64,000 nucleotides of DNA from an uncultured Flavobacterium sp. (GCA_937773775.1 CALJVL010000046.1:1-64000); one strand, 5' to 3'. Numbered from the stretch's first letter, positions 55,660 to 64,000 are shown. Notes: generated by a model not told the origin, from the letters alone. Translations and numbers: made by a program.

Positions 55660-56898
55660 ATGCATTTGGTTTCTTGTACCCAATTTTTTAGAAAGTGGGG
55701 ATTGGGGTATAACTTTGCTTCCTATTTAAGTTTGATATTCAATATAGTCATATTGTGCCTTGTGGCTTACTCTATTTATGTAGTGTTTCGTCTTGTTTTA
55801 GTGACGGTAATGATCTTCATAGCTAGAAAAACCAAAACGCAATTTGATGATTTATTAGTGACCAATAAGACGGCAAAATACATAGCGCACTTGATCCCGT
55901 TATTGTTTATCTACAAGGCAGTTCCTATAATTCTTGATCGATATGAATATTGGGAAAGCGTTTTTGGTAAACTTGTTGGCATTTACATCGTGTTTTTAAT
56001 TTTATGGATTATTAGAACCGTATTTAATGCATTAAGAGATTATTTAAAATTAAAGCCACGGTACAGTGACAAACCCATAGATAGTTTCATCCAAGTTATA
56101 ATGATTGTGCTCTGGATGGTAGGTGTAACCATCATAATTTCTCGACTTTTTGAAATTAACCAAACAGAGATATTGACGACTTTTGGAGCTGTATCTGCCT
56201 TGATAATATTGATATTCAGAGATATTATTCTGGGTTTTGTAGCTAGTATCCAGGTTTCGGTAAATGATATGATTCGCATAGGCGATTGGGTTACCATGGA
56301 TAAGTTTGGTGCGGATGGCGATGTAATTGAAATCAATTTAACAACCGTGAAAGTTCGAAATTTTGACAATACCACCACAACCATTCCTACCTATAGTTTG
56401 AGTTCTGATTCGTTCCAAAACTGGCGCGGAATGCTTAATTCTGATGGACGACGAATAAAAAGACATGTTCTTATAAAAACAAGCAGTATTCGTTTTCTGG
56501 AAGATGTAGAGCTATCTAAATTAAAAAACATCGCGCTGATAAGCGATTATATCGATATCCAAAAAAGGGATATTGATGCGTTCAACGCAATTAATTCTAT
56601 CGATAAGTCAATACCTATTAATGGTAGAAACCTTACCAATCTAGGTTTGTTTAGAAAATATATCACACAATATTTACATAATCATCGGGCATTAAATCAA
56701 GATATGATTGTAATGTGTCGTCAATTACAATCTACATCTCAGGGAGTTCCAATAGAAATTTATGCTTTTTCAAGTGATAAAAGATGGGAAAACTATGAAT
56801 ATGTCATGTCAGATGTTTTTGACCATGTCTTTTCTTCGGTCAAATACTTTGATCTGGAGGTGTACGAATTACCGTCTGAAAAAGAATATTTGAAATAA
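55660..56898 (+). CDS. MscS-family mechanosensitive ion channel (YbdG-like), second copy
   Basis: 412 residues as open. Signature blocks match the paralogue at 8285-9559: LGFVASIQVSVNDMIRIGDW, FGADGDVIEINLTTVKVRNF, TTIPTYSLSSDSFQNWRGM and DGRRIKRHVLIKTSSI. Several N-terminal membrane segments. An alternative start at 55640 (MYKFIENAFGFLYPIF) would give a longer, more usual N-terminus if one T in the T6 run near 55690 is an extra base. Role as for the first copy: tension-gated osmotic release. Confidence 0.88.
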   Translation: MHLVSCTQFFRKWGLGYNFASYLSLIFNIVILCLVAYSIYVVFRLVLVTVMIFIARKTKTQFDDLLVTNKTAKYIAHLIPLLFIYKAVPIILDRYEYWESVFGKLVGIYIVFLILWIIRTVFNALRDYLKLKPRYSDKPIDSFIQVIMIVLWMVGVTIIISRLFEINQTEILTTFGAVSALIILIFRDIILGFVASIQVSVNDMIRIGDWVTMDKFGADGDVIEINLTTVKVRNFDNTTTTIPTYSLSSDSFQNWRGMLNSDGRRIKRHVLIKTSSIRFLEDVELSKLKNIALISDYIDIQKRDIDAFNAINSIDKSIPINGRNLTNLGLFRKYITQYLHNHRALNQDMIVMCRQLQSTSQGVPIEIYAFSSDKRWENYEYVMSDVFDHVFSSVKYFDLEVYELPSEKEYLK

Positions 56899-56909
56899 CA
56901 ATTTATTTT

Positions 56910-57479
56910 ATGATCAAGACTATAGAATTGTTTAATGAAAGATTGAAACTGAGATTGATTGAGTTTTCAGATTTGAATGCTATCCATGGCTTACACTCGC
57001 TTACGGAAACGGATAGATACAATACCTTAGGTATTCCTGAAACTATTAAGGTCACAAAAGAAATTATTACTCCTCTAATTTCAGATAATCAACAGCAAAA
57101 CATTCTAAATTATACTTTTGCTATAGAGGAATTAAGAACAGGAACATTTATCGGCTTACTGGGTTTCAAGCTAGGGGCGAAAAAATATAATAATGCGGAA
57201 GTTTATTACAAACTGAATGTACATTACTGGGGAAAAGGGTATGCAACCGAAGCATTAAACCTAGTCTTGGATTTTGGTTTTAAGAATTTAAAGCTACACC
57301 GTATCACTGCAGGCTGTGCTATCGATAACATAGCTTCTATCAAAGTGCTTGAAAAAGTGGGAATGAAACGAGAAGGACATGCACGGCAGATACTTCCATT
57401 GAAATCGGGTTGGTCAGATAATTTTGAATACGCTATATTAGAAACAGACAAAAGAAAAAGTAACCAACTAAAATCCTAG
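56910..57479 (+). CDS. GNAT acetyltransferase, RimJ/RimL type
   Basis: 189 residues. N-terminal FNERLKLRLIEFSDL is typical of RimJ/RimL-like proteins; acetyl-CoA binding is seen in KLNVHYWGKGYATEALNLVL (RxxGxA-like GKGYAT) and the C-terminal NIASIKVLEKVGMKREG. Acceptors of this group are N-terminal or side-chain amines. 11 bp after the MscS gene, so cotranscription is likely. Confidence 0.88.
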   Translation: MIKTIELFNERLKLRLIEFSDLNAIHGLHSLTETDRYNTLGIPETIKVTKEIITPLISDNQQQNILNYTFAIEELRTGTFIGLLGFKLGAKKYNNAEVYYKLNVHYWGKGYATEALNLVLDFGFKNLKLHRITAGCAIDNIASIKVLEKVGMKREGHARQILPLKSGWSDNFEYAILETDKRKSNQLKS

Positions 57480-57897
57480 TTTTACAAGTGCAGCGGAATA
57501 AAAGCAGAACAAGATTTGCAGATATTAGCTTAAACTAATAAGCCTCCACATAATATTGGGAATAGGTGATTTGTGTTGTCAATCACGTAAAAAATATAAA
57601 CCTCGACGAAGTAGTTTTAGTTTTCAATGAACAAGAAGTAATATCTGTTATTGCAAAATTGGCAGACTACTTAAAATTGTCTTATTCATTTATTTTGTCT
57701 TGGATTACTTTGACCGTCCTTTCTTCCTTACTTACTGGGGGTCATATTGGCAGTAACATTTTCTAATGCAGTATTTAAAAATGGAATCGGCTATAATGTT
57801 ATTACGGCGTTTTATCATTACTGATTATTTGTTGACCCCATACAGATGCCACAAAAGCAATGGAAATATTAAATAATTTGTCTAATTCTTTTTTGAA
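57480..57897. other. region with decayed coding remnant
   Basis: 418 bp between convergent genes. A plus-strand reading from about 57566 (NEQEVISVIAKLADYLKL, SWITLTVLSSLLTGGHIGSN) ends at 57766, and further protein-like pieces continue in another frame (FKNGIGYNVITAFY). This looks like the remains of a membrane protein gene. No family could be assigned. Confidence 0.4.
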
Positions 57898-58281
57898 TTA
57901 AATTCGATCTTTAACGAATTCAACCTCTGTTTTACCATGAGCTTTTGGCTTTCCGTCTGCTCCCAGATTGACCATCGTGCTGCTGTCTATTGTAATTATA
58001 GTTTCCCGAGTCATCATATTTCGAACTTCACATTTAAGCGTTAGTGATGTTTTACCAAATTTTACTACAGCGATACCAATTTCGATGATATCTCCTTGTT
58101 TTGCAGAACTTTTAAAATTGATTTCTGACATGTACTTAGTAACAACTCTTGAGTTTTCTAGCTGGATAATGCTATAAAGTGCGAGCTCTTCATCAATCCA
58201 AGCTAATAACTGACCTCCAAATAATGTTCCGTTTGGGTTTAGGTCTTCAGGTTTTATCCATTTTCTGGTGTGGAATCGCAT
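57898..58281 (-). CDS. acyl-CoA thioesterase, hot-dog fold (YciA type)
   Basis: 127 residues from ATG 58281 (MRFHTRKWIKPEDLNPNGTL); the frame opens at 58314 but a promoter-like TACTTTCG box lies in the extension. The hot-dog helix FGGQLLAWIDEELALY carries the catalytic Asp. Single domain, cytoplasmic. It hydrolyses short to long acyl-CoA. Divergent from the next gene. Confidence 0.9.
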   Translation of the reverse strand: MRFHTRKWIKPEDLNPNGTLFGGQLLAWIDEELALYSIIQLENSRVVTKYMSEINFKSSAKQGDIIEIGIAVVKFGKTSLTLKCEVRNMMTRETIITIDSSTMVNLGADGKPKAHGKTEVEFVKDRI

Positions 58282-58348
58282 AGTTTTTATTTTAGTAGTG
58301 CGAAAGTAGCACATCTCCCTTAATTTTTTTAATTTTAAAGAAAAAAAA

Positions 58349-58754
58349 ATGAATCAACGAGATGTGTTTTTAAAAGAGTTTCGCGGCGGAACAATCGGTT
58401 CTGTAAGTTATCAATCCTCCTCTGATGAAACCTTCCAAAACGAAGTGCTTCGTCCTATTCTCAAACTTCAGAATGACTTATTCATAGCATCATTCAACAA
58501 TTATATAACTAAGTATAAAAGTGATTTTTATTCTCAAACAACAGAGCAAAAGTTAGTTACAATCGAAAACTCAATTCAGAAAGACCTTAAATATCGAAAT
58601 GCATTAAAAGGAATGGTAATAGGATTGTTTACTGCTGATGAATATTCCGTATATATCAAAAAACTCTTCTAGCCTTAACAAAAGAATAATGACTATGCTC
58701 ATCGAAAGATTAAAAAATCAAGTACAATTATTTGAAAACAATAGCAGTGAATAG
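58349..58754 (+). CDS. conserved flavobacterial protein, frameshift near C-terminus
   Basis: The open frame 58349-58672 gives 107 residues (MNQRDVFLKEFRGGTIGSVS). One A fewer in the A6 run near 58658 changes the end YIKKLF to YIKNSSSLNKRIMTMLIERL and extends the protein to the TAG at 58754, about 134 residues. The extended reading looks like the proper family end, since the following DNA codes well. Soluble helical protein of unknown function. Confidence 0.65.
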
Positions 58755-58886
58755 TCTATTCCTATTTTAATCATAATTTACTAACTATTCAATAATTCGT
58801 GTACTTTTGGGTTTTAAAATTAGAATGCACTGGATAATCTCTTACTTTTATTCATTATTTTTCGCTATTATTGTTAAAAATATTTT

Positions 58887-59600
58887 ATGAAAGAAGAGTA
58901 TTTCAAATGGTATTCTCCCAATCTCAAAAGAGAGATCGAAATGTTAGTGTTCGGGGATTCTGGATACCCTGTTATTCTGTTTCCCACTTCAATGGGAAGC
59001 TTCCATGAGAATAAAGATATGGGCTTGATAGAGTCTGCAAGATGATATGTTGAGCAAGGTTTAATACAAATCTATTGCCCCGATAGCATTGATAGAGATA
59101 GTTTTTATAATAAAAATATTTACCCAATCCATCGGATAGAAAATCATGTGAGCTACGACAAGATGATTTGTCATGAAATTGTAGAAAAGCTAAGAAATAA
59201 TTCGCCATCAGGAAAAGTGGCTCTTGCCGGTTGCAGCTTTGGTGGCTATCACGCCGCAAATTTTGCTTTTCGACACCCCGGCTATGTAAGCCATATGTTT
59301 TCCATGGGTGGCGCATTCAGCATAAAAAGTTTTATGGACGGTTTTCATAATTATGATGTGTTTTACAATAGTCCAGAGGACTATTTATATGGACTCAATG
59401 ATCCAGAATTATGGAAAATGGATGTTGTTTTAGGGACTTCTAATTGGGATATTTGCTATGATGCCAATCTAAAACTAAGCAAAGTTTTGAACCAGAGAAG
59501 TGTACCACACTGGCTCGATGTTCGCCAAGATAAAAAGCACGATTGGCCTGTTTGGAAAGAAATGTTTCCACATTATCTGTCAAGAATCAAGTTTTTCTAA
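58887..59600 (+). pseudogene. esterase-family protein with in-frame TGA
   Basis: 237 codons from ATG 58887 (MKEEYFKWYSPNLKREIEML). VILFPTSMGSFHENKDMG gives the oxyanion region and GCSFGGYHAANFAF the nucleophile elbow (Ser); Asp and His lie near VRQDKKHDWPVW. A TGA at 59042-59044 stands where the reading SARWYVEQG expects TGG. No indel is needed. First gene of the amidoligase operon. It may be a base error or a real nonsense change; translation from an internal start would lose the oxyanion part. Confidence 0.82.
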
Positions 59601-59659
59601 GGGAATTAACCGATACCAGGAATAAAACGAAATCACACAATTAAGATAAAAATCAAAAA

Positions 59660-60607
59660 ATGAAAAAAATTGGAATTTTATTTGGAATGGAAGATAGCTT
59701 CCCAAAGACATTTATAGATCGCGTAAATTCAAAAAACACAAAAGGTATTATTGCAGAAGCAGTTACAATTGACAAAGTAGTTCAAAATAAAGATGGAGAA
59801 TACGCTGTCATTATTGATCGTATTTCGCAAGATGTTCCCTTTTATCGTGCCTACCTTAAAAATGCTGCTTTAACAGGAACTAATGTCATTAACAACCCAT
59901 TTTGGTGGAGCGCTGACGATAAATTTTTCAATAATGCTTTGGCTGATACTTTAGGTGTGCCTTTACCTAATACCGTATTACTACCTTCTGCACAACACCC
60001 AACAGACACCTCAGAAAAATCATTTAGAAACCTAAAGTTTCCTATGGACTGGGAAGGGATATTTGATTATATCAAGTTTCCCGCTTATATGAAGCCGTAC
60101 GCTGGTGGTGGTTGGAAAAACGTGTACCGTCTTGAAAATAAAGAAGAGTTTTGGGAAAAACATCAGGAAACCAATCAGTTGGTAATGATGCTTCAGGAGG
60201 AGATAGTTTTTACAGAATATTTTAGGGTTTATTGCCTAGGACGCAAAGCGGTTAGAATCATGCAGTACGAGCCACGAAACCAACCTCATTTACGCTATGT
60301 TATAGATGGGCCACCTTCTGATAAGAAATTATTGGCTACTGTGAAAGAATACACATTGAAACTTTGTGAAGGTCTAGGTTACGATTTTAATACCGTCGAA
60401 TTTGCGGTACGTGACGGCATTCCTTACGCCATCGATTTTGGAAACCCTGCTCCTGATGCAGAATTGACATCCTTAGGTGCTGAAAATTTTGAATGGGTAG
60501 TTGAAGAATCTGCCAAAATGGCGATTGCTGCGGCTAAAAAACAGAAACCAGGCAAAATGAATTTGACCGGGGGAACTTTTATGAAAGATGCAGTAGTAGG
60601 CAAATAA
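59660..60607 (+). CDS. ATP-grasp ligase, RimK-like
   Basis: 315 residues. The ATP-grasp pattern is seen in FPAYMKPYAGGGWKNVYRL (Lys and glycine-rich lid), MLQEEIVFTEYFRVYCLG, and the metal site VEFAVRDGIPYAIDFGNPAP (Glu and Asn). Such enzymes couple a carboxylate to an amine by an acyl-phosphate. It stands between an esterase and a YbdK-type ligase, so a role in small-peptide or amide synthesis is likely. Intact. Confidence 0.85.
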   Translation: MKKIGILFGMEDSFPKTFIDRVNSKNTKGIIAEAVTIDKVVQNKDGEYAVIIDRISQDVPFYRAYLKNAALTGTNVINNPFWWSADDKFFNNALADTLGVPLPNTVLLPSAQHPTDTSEKSFRNLKFPMDWEGIFDYIKFPAYMKPYAGGGWKNVYRLENKEEFWEKHQETNQLVMMLQEEIVFTEYFRVYCLGRKAVRIMQYEPRNQPHLRYVIDGPPSDKKLLATVKEYTLKLCEGLGYDFNTVEFAVRDGIPYAIDFGNPAPDAELTSLGAENFEWVVEESAKMAIAAAKKQKPGKMNLTGGTFMKDAVVGK

Positions 60608-60627
60608 TATAATTTCGATGAATGATT

Positions 60628-60721
60628 AGCCCTAGCCTTGGTTGTAGTGGAAATTACGCTCCTTAGGTGCGGATTGACACGAAATGCGGGTCATAAGCGA
60701 AATGACTAAGTAAATAGCTCC
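60628..60721 (+). repeat. AGCCC...AGCTCC structured repeat, copy 3
   Basis: Starts AGCCCTAGCCTTGGTTGTAG, then TGGAAATTACGC, and ends ATAGCTCC, with partly self-complementary middle (GCGGGTCATAAGCG). It is a diverged member of the family seen at 44442 and 52997. It lies inside the amidoligase operon, between the first ATP-grasp gene and the YbdK gene. Confidence 0.45.
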
Positions 60722-60734
60722 TAAAAATATTTAA

Positions 60735-61841
60735 ATGAAAAAATTACCTAATTTCACACTTGGTATTGAAGAGGAATATCAGATTATAGACCCCGAAACA
60801 AGAGACCTTCGCTCCCATTTATCAAAAATTGTTGATGGGGCAAAAATAATATTGAACGAGCAGGTAAAGGCAGAAATGCACCAATCTGTTGTTGAAGTGG
60901 GTACAAATATTTGTAAAAATATTGATGAAGCAGAAAAGGAAATCAAATTTTTAAGGACAAAGATTGTAGAGTTAGCCGACAAGCAAAATTTAATAGTGGG
61001 CGGAGCTGGAACACACCCTTTTTCGAAATGGCAAGACCAGCCGATAACTGATGACCCTAGGTACCATGATATTGTAAATGAATTGCAGGATGCCGCTCGT
61101 TCCAATTTAATCTTTGGAATGCACTGTCATGTGGGAATCGAAAATCGTGAAATTGGTTTACAGTTAATGAATCAGGCCTGTTATTTTTTACCACATATTT
61201 TTGCGCTATCTACCAACTCCCCTTTTTGGGAAGGAAGACAAACTGGTTATAAATCATTCAGGACAAAGGTTTTTGATAAATTCCCAAGAACTGGTTTGCC
61301 AGAATATTTCGATTCAGTTGCCTCATACGATAATTTTCTAGACACTTTAGTAAAAACCAACTGTATAGACAACCCTAAGAAAATATGGTGGGATTTACGT
61401 TTACATCCATTTTATGACACGATCGAATTTCGTATTTGTGACATGAGTCTAACAGTTGAGGAAACCATGTGTATAGTATCTGTTATACAAGCAGTTGTCG
61501 CTAAACTATATAGACTAAATCAAAATAATATGAGCTTCAACATCTATCGCCTAGCTCTAATAAAGGAAAATAAATTTAGGGCTGCACGTTATGGAATAGA
61601 GGGACATATGATTGATTTTGGACTTCAAAAAGAAGTAGAAACACGAGTTTTATTATTGGAATTACTAGAATTCGTAGATGATGTAGTAGATGAGTTGGGG
61701 AGCAGGGAGCATATCAATTATGTGCACCAAATTTTGAAAAACGGAACAGGAGCGGCTAAACAATTAGCCGTTTTCAAAGAAACAAACGACTTGACAAAAG
61801 TGGTCGATTTTATAACTAGCGAGTTTACCAAAGGATTATAA
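60735..61841 (+). CDS. carboxylate-amine ligase, YbdK/GCS2 family
   Basis: 368 residues. The glutamate-cysteine ligase-like fold is shown by LGIEEEYQIIDPETRDLRSH, GAGTHPFSKWQDQP, the substrate-loop FGMHCHVGIENRE and WWDLRLHPFYDTIEFRICD. The family (YbdK) has weak gamma-glutamylcysteine ligase activity in E. coli; the natural substrate is not known. In the operon it follows an ATP-grasp ligase and precedes a glutamine amidotransferase. Confidence 0.92.
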   Translation: MKKLPNFTLGIEEEYQIIDPETRDLRSHLSKIVDGAKIILNEQVKAEMHQSVVEVGTNICKNIDEAEKEIKFLRTKIVELADKQNLIVGGAGTHPFSKWQDQPITDDPRYHDIVNELQDAARSNLIFGMHCHVGIENREIGLQLMNQACYFLPHIFALSTNSPFWEGRQTGYKSFRTKVFDKFPRTGLPEYFDSVASYDNFLDTLVKTNCIDNPKKIWWDLRLHPFYDTIEFRICDMSLTVEETMCIVSVIQAVVAKLYRLNQNNMSFNIYRLALIKENKFRAARYGIEGHMIDFGLQKEVETRVLLLELLEFVDDVVDELGSREHINYVHQILKNGTGAAKQLAVFKETNDLTKVVDFITSEFTKGL

Positions 61842-61886
61842 TAGATTCGATTATATTTGCAGTATATTTTTATTAAAGAGTACCCA

Positions 61887-62717
61887 ATGAATAACAAGAC
61901 CATAACAATCGCTGTTTTAGACATGTACGATGGCGTACCTAACCAAGGGATGCGCTGCATTATCGAAATCATTAATAGGTTTAATCCTTTTGTGAGCCTG
62001 AACGTATTTGATGTGAGAGGCAAATGCAAGCTGCCTGAAATTGATAAATATGATATTTATATCTCCACCGGAGGCCCTGGAAATCCATTAATAGGAGATG
62101 GTGAATGGGATATAAAATATTACCAATTTATTGATGCATTGACAAAATGGAATACAGAAAACACGGTTAAAAAACACGTTTTATTCATTTGCCATTCTTT
62201 TCAAATGGCTTGTAAACACTTTGGTTTAGCCGAAATAACTAAAAGAAACGATACCTCATTTGGTGTTATGACAATCCATAAAACTAAAGATGGACTTACA
62301 GACCCTCTTTTTATTGGATTAGAGGATCCCTTTTACGCCATAGATTCAAGAGATTATCAAGTCGTTCAACCCAAATTGAGTGTTTTTAAAAAGAAGGGAG
62401 CAAAAATAATTTCTTTAGAAAAGATAAGGGATCATGTTCAATACGAGAGGGCAATAATGGCGGTACGTTTTACGGACTATTTTGTAGGAACCCAGTTTCA
62501 TCCTGAAGCAGATCCCGTTAGTTTTGTTTTACACCTTAGAAATAAAGAAGTTAAAGACAAAATCAAAGAAATGAAGGGAAAAAAGAAGTTTCAAAATATG
62601 CTTGAGGATCTACTGGATGATGACAAAATATACCGCACTAATGAAACTTTGATTCCTAATTTTCTTCGCGCGGCTATAAATGACTTGATGCAGACTAAGA
62701 AAACAATGTCTAATTAA
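61887..62717 (+). CDS. class I glutamine amidotransferase-like protein
   Basis: 276 residues from ATG 61887 (MNNKTITIAVLDMYDGVPNQ); the frame opens at 61857 but the family begins here. Catalytic triad: Cys102 in FICHSFQMAC, His and Glu in GTQFHPEADPVSF. The oxyanion STGGPGNP is clear. It would release ammonia from glutamine or cleave a gamma-glutamyl bond; as a GMP-synthase-like domain it may feed the neighbouring ligases. 15 bp before the last ATP-grasp gene. Confidence 0.9.
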   Translation: MNNKTITIAVLDMYDGVPNQGMRCIIEIINRFNPFVSLNVFDVRGKCKLPEIDKYDIYISTGGPGNPLIGDGEWDIKYYQFIDALTKWNTENTVKKHVLFICHSFQMACKHFGLAEITKRNDTSFGVMTIHKTKDGLTDPLFIGLEDPFYAIDSRDYQVVQPKLSVFKKKGAKIISLEKIRDHVQYERAIMAVRFTDYFVGTQFHPEADPVSFVLHLRNKEVKDKIKEMKGKKKFQNMLEDLLDDDKIYRTNETLIPNFLRAAINDLMQTKKTMSN

Positions 62718-62731
62718 TAATTATTTGCCCT

Positions 62732-63922
62732 ATGATTTCAAAATATCGAAAACTATTCAATGACCAATTTACGGAGAAGAAATATCAGGCACTCAAAGAT
62801 GATATTGCTGGCGATTTTGGTTACGAACCTACTTTTCGATTGGCAGAAACACCCTTTTTTATATCCAATGAGTTAAAATCGCAACTGATTGAAGGCTGTA
62901 ATGAAGTTATAAAATTGATTCAGACGGATGGTTTTAAATCTCTTACTGACAAATCATTAGAATTAAATCATAAAGTACCAAATGAAGACGAGCACAGTAC
63001 TTTTCTGGCCGTCGATTTTGGGGTCTGTGAAGAATATGGTGCTATTGTTCCAAAGTTAATTGAGGTACAGGGGTTTCCTTCCTTGTTTAACTATCAGATG
63101 AACTTGTTCGAAAAGTTCAAAAATCACTATCCTTTTTTAGAAGATTTAACACCATTTATAAATGGTATTAGCTCAAAAGAATACCAGCAGATACTAGAAG
63201 ATGTAATATGCAACGGTCATCCCAAAGAAAATGTAATTCTACTTGAAATTGAACCCGAAAAGCAAAATACCAAAATTGATTTTTATTACTGCAAAAGAGA
63301 TATTGGCATACCTATAATATGCATTACCCAGTTAATCAAAAAAGGCAAACAACTTTTTTATAAGGATAAAAATGATACTGAAATTCTCGTAAAACGGATA
63401 TACAATAGGGTTATTTTCGATGAACTCGATTTGCGTACAGATTTAGAACTTAACTTCCATTTCTCGGACGAGCTCGATGTCGAATGGGCAGGGCACCCCA
63501 ATTGGTTTTTCAGAATTAGTAAATTTATACTTCCTTTTTTAAAAGGAAAATATTTTATTGAAACTACTTTATTGAGCGAACTAACTGAAATTCCAAAAGA
63601 TTTAGAAAATTACGTCTTAAAACCCTTGTTTTCATTTTCGGGCACTGGTGTCATTTTCCACGTCAAAAAAGAAGATATTGAAGCGGTTGTAGACAAGGAG
63701 CTTTACATCCTTCAAAAAAAGGTGAATTATATCCCTATTGTACAGTCACCGGAAGGAAAAGTAAAAGCAGAAGTCCGGGTGCTGTGTGTATGGAAAAAAA
63801 ATGATATAGCTCCTACTCTACTGTGCAATCTTGTCCGCCTTAGCAGAGGCGAAATGATAGGAGTGAAATTCAATAAAGACAAAGACTGGGTTGGAGGTAC
63901 TATAGGATTATTTGAGAATTAG
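62732..63922 (+). CDS. second ATP-grasp-type protein
   Basis: 396 residues. N-terminal 150 residues hold FLAVDFGVCEEYGAIVPKLI and EVQGFPSLFNYQ; the ATP-grasp-like part is LENYVLKPLFSFSGTGVIFH (Lys and glycine-rich loop) and later KAEVRVLCVWKK. It diverges strongly from RimK-type enzymes. Last visible gene of the esterase, ATP-grasp, YbdK, GATase, ATP-grasp operon; the operon may continue past the window. Confidence 0.75.
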   Translation: MISKYRKLFNDQFTEKKYQALKDDIAGDFGYEPTFRLAETPFFISNELKSQLIEGCNEVIKLIQTDGFKSLTDKSLELNHKVPNEDEHSTFLAVDFGVCEEYGAIVPKLIEVQGFPSLFNYQMNLFEKFKNHYPFLEDLTPFINGISSKEYQQILEDVICNGHPKENVILLEIEPEKQNTKIDFYYCKRDIGIPIICITQLIKKGKQLFYKDKNDTEILVKRIYNRVIFDELDLRTDLELNFHFSDELDVEWAGHPNWFFRISKFILPFLKGKYFIETTLLSELTEIPKDLENYVLKPLFSFSGTGVIFHVKKEDIEAVVDKELYILQKKVNYIPIVQSPEGKVKAEVRVLCVWKKNDIAPTLLCNLVRLSRGEMIGVKFNKDKDWVGGTIGLFEN

Positions 63923-64000
63923 ACCGTACATTTTTATTTAACATTAGCTCAATTTGTATAATTACTTTGGCGTCCTTTAGTTTTTATAACTTTCGTTGTT

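Noticed and set aside
8160-57590. Shared GGAATAAAAGCAG near 8180 and 57490
   Set aside because: Only 13 bases match and the flanks do not align well, so a repeat family is not supported.
1-64000. CRISPR array, tRNA, rRNA or prophage
   Set aside because: No regularly spaced repeats, cloverleaf or rRNA-like stretches and no phage structural genes were seen by eye.

Overview
The window looks like a chromosomal segment of a Flavobacterium-type bacterium (Bacteroidota). The DNA is AT-rich, Shine-Dalgarno motifs are weak, and several genes have the TAnnTTTG -7 box typical of this group. Many products are ones usual for flavobacteria (class II KARI, type III PKS operon, DUF294 protein, DUF3817, DUF6155). 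I saw no tRNA, rRNA or CRISPR array.

Layout. 0.1-5.6 kb: branched-chain amino acid operon ilvD-ilvB-ilvN-ilvC; ilvD and ilvB are broken by single-base insertions. 6.1-9.6 kb: acetyl-CoA synthetase and a YbdG-like MscS channel. 9.7-15.1 kb: a seven-gene operon with FAD oxidoreductase, methyltransferase, type III polyketide synthase, FabZ-like dehydratase, ketoacyl synthase, acyl carrier protein and phosphopantetheinyl transferase, probably making a phenolic or pyrone lipid of unknown structure. 15.1-34.9 kb: a mostly ordinary set: DUF294 signalling protein with a degenerate exonuclease, oxidoreductases, MsrA, dehydrogenases, FKBP isomerase, Lrp regulator, TauE exporter, hydrolase. Inside it, a three-gene operon (egtB-egtD-racemase, 24.6-27.4 kb) is broken in every gene.

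35-44.3 kb is accessory DNA. Minus-strand genes are each followed by a long imperfect palindrome (TAACG...GTTA type, conserved inner core, variable but self-complementary arms), an integron-cassette-like arrangement without an integrase. It carries PAP2, AlbA_2 and GIY-YIG proteins and a retron-like pair: a reverse transcriptase with NAxxH, YADD and VTG motifs next to a DUF3800 protein. Two insertion sequences landed here: an IS1182-family element inside one palindrome (ACGT target duplication) and an IS30-family element that cut off the C-terminus of the reverse transcriptase.

44.4-58.8 kb: pyruvate oxidase between two ~135-bp direct repeats, decayed NmrA-like and aldehyde dehydrogenase genes, an MFS exporter, NDH-2, a DEAD-box helicase, a frameshifted superfamily II helicase, a second YbdG-like channel and small flavobacterial genes. 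58.9-63.9 kb: an amidoligase operon (esterase, ATP-grasp, YbdK/GCS2 ligase, class I glutamine amidotransferase, second ATP-grasp) that probably builds or modifies an unknown small peptide-like compound.

Caution: disruptions are common and most are single-base insertions, often in homopolymers. Some may be sequencing or assembly errors; three in-frame nonsense codons and two IS insertions look more like real decay.
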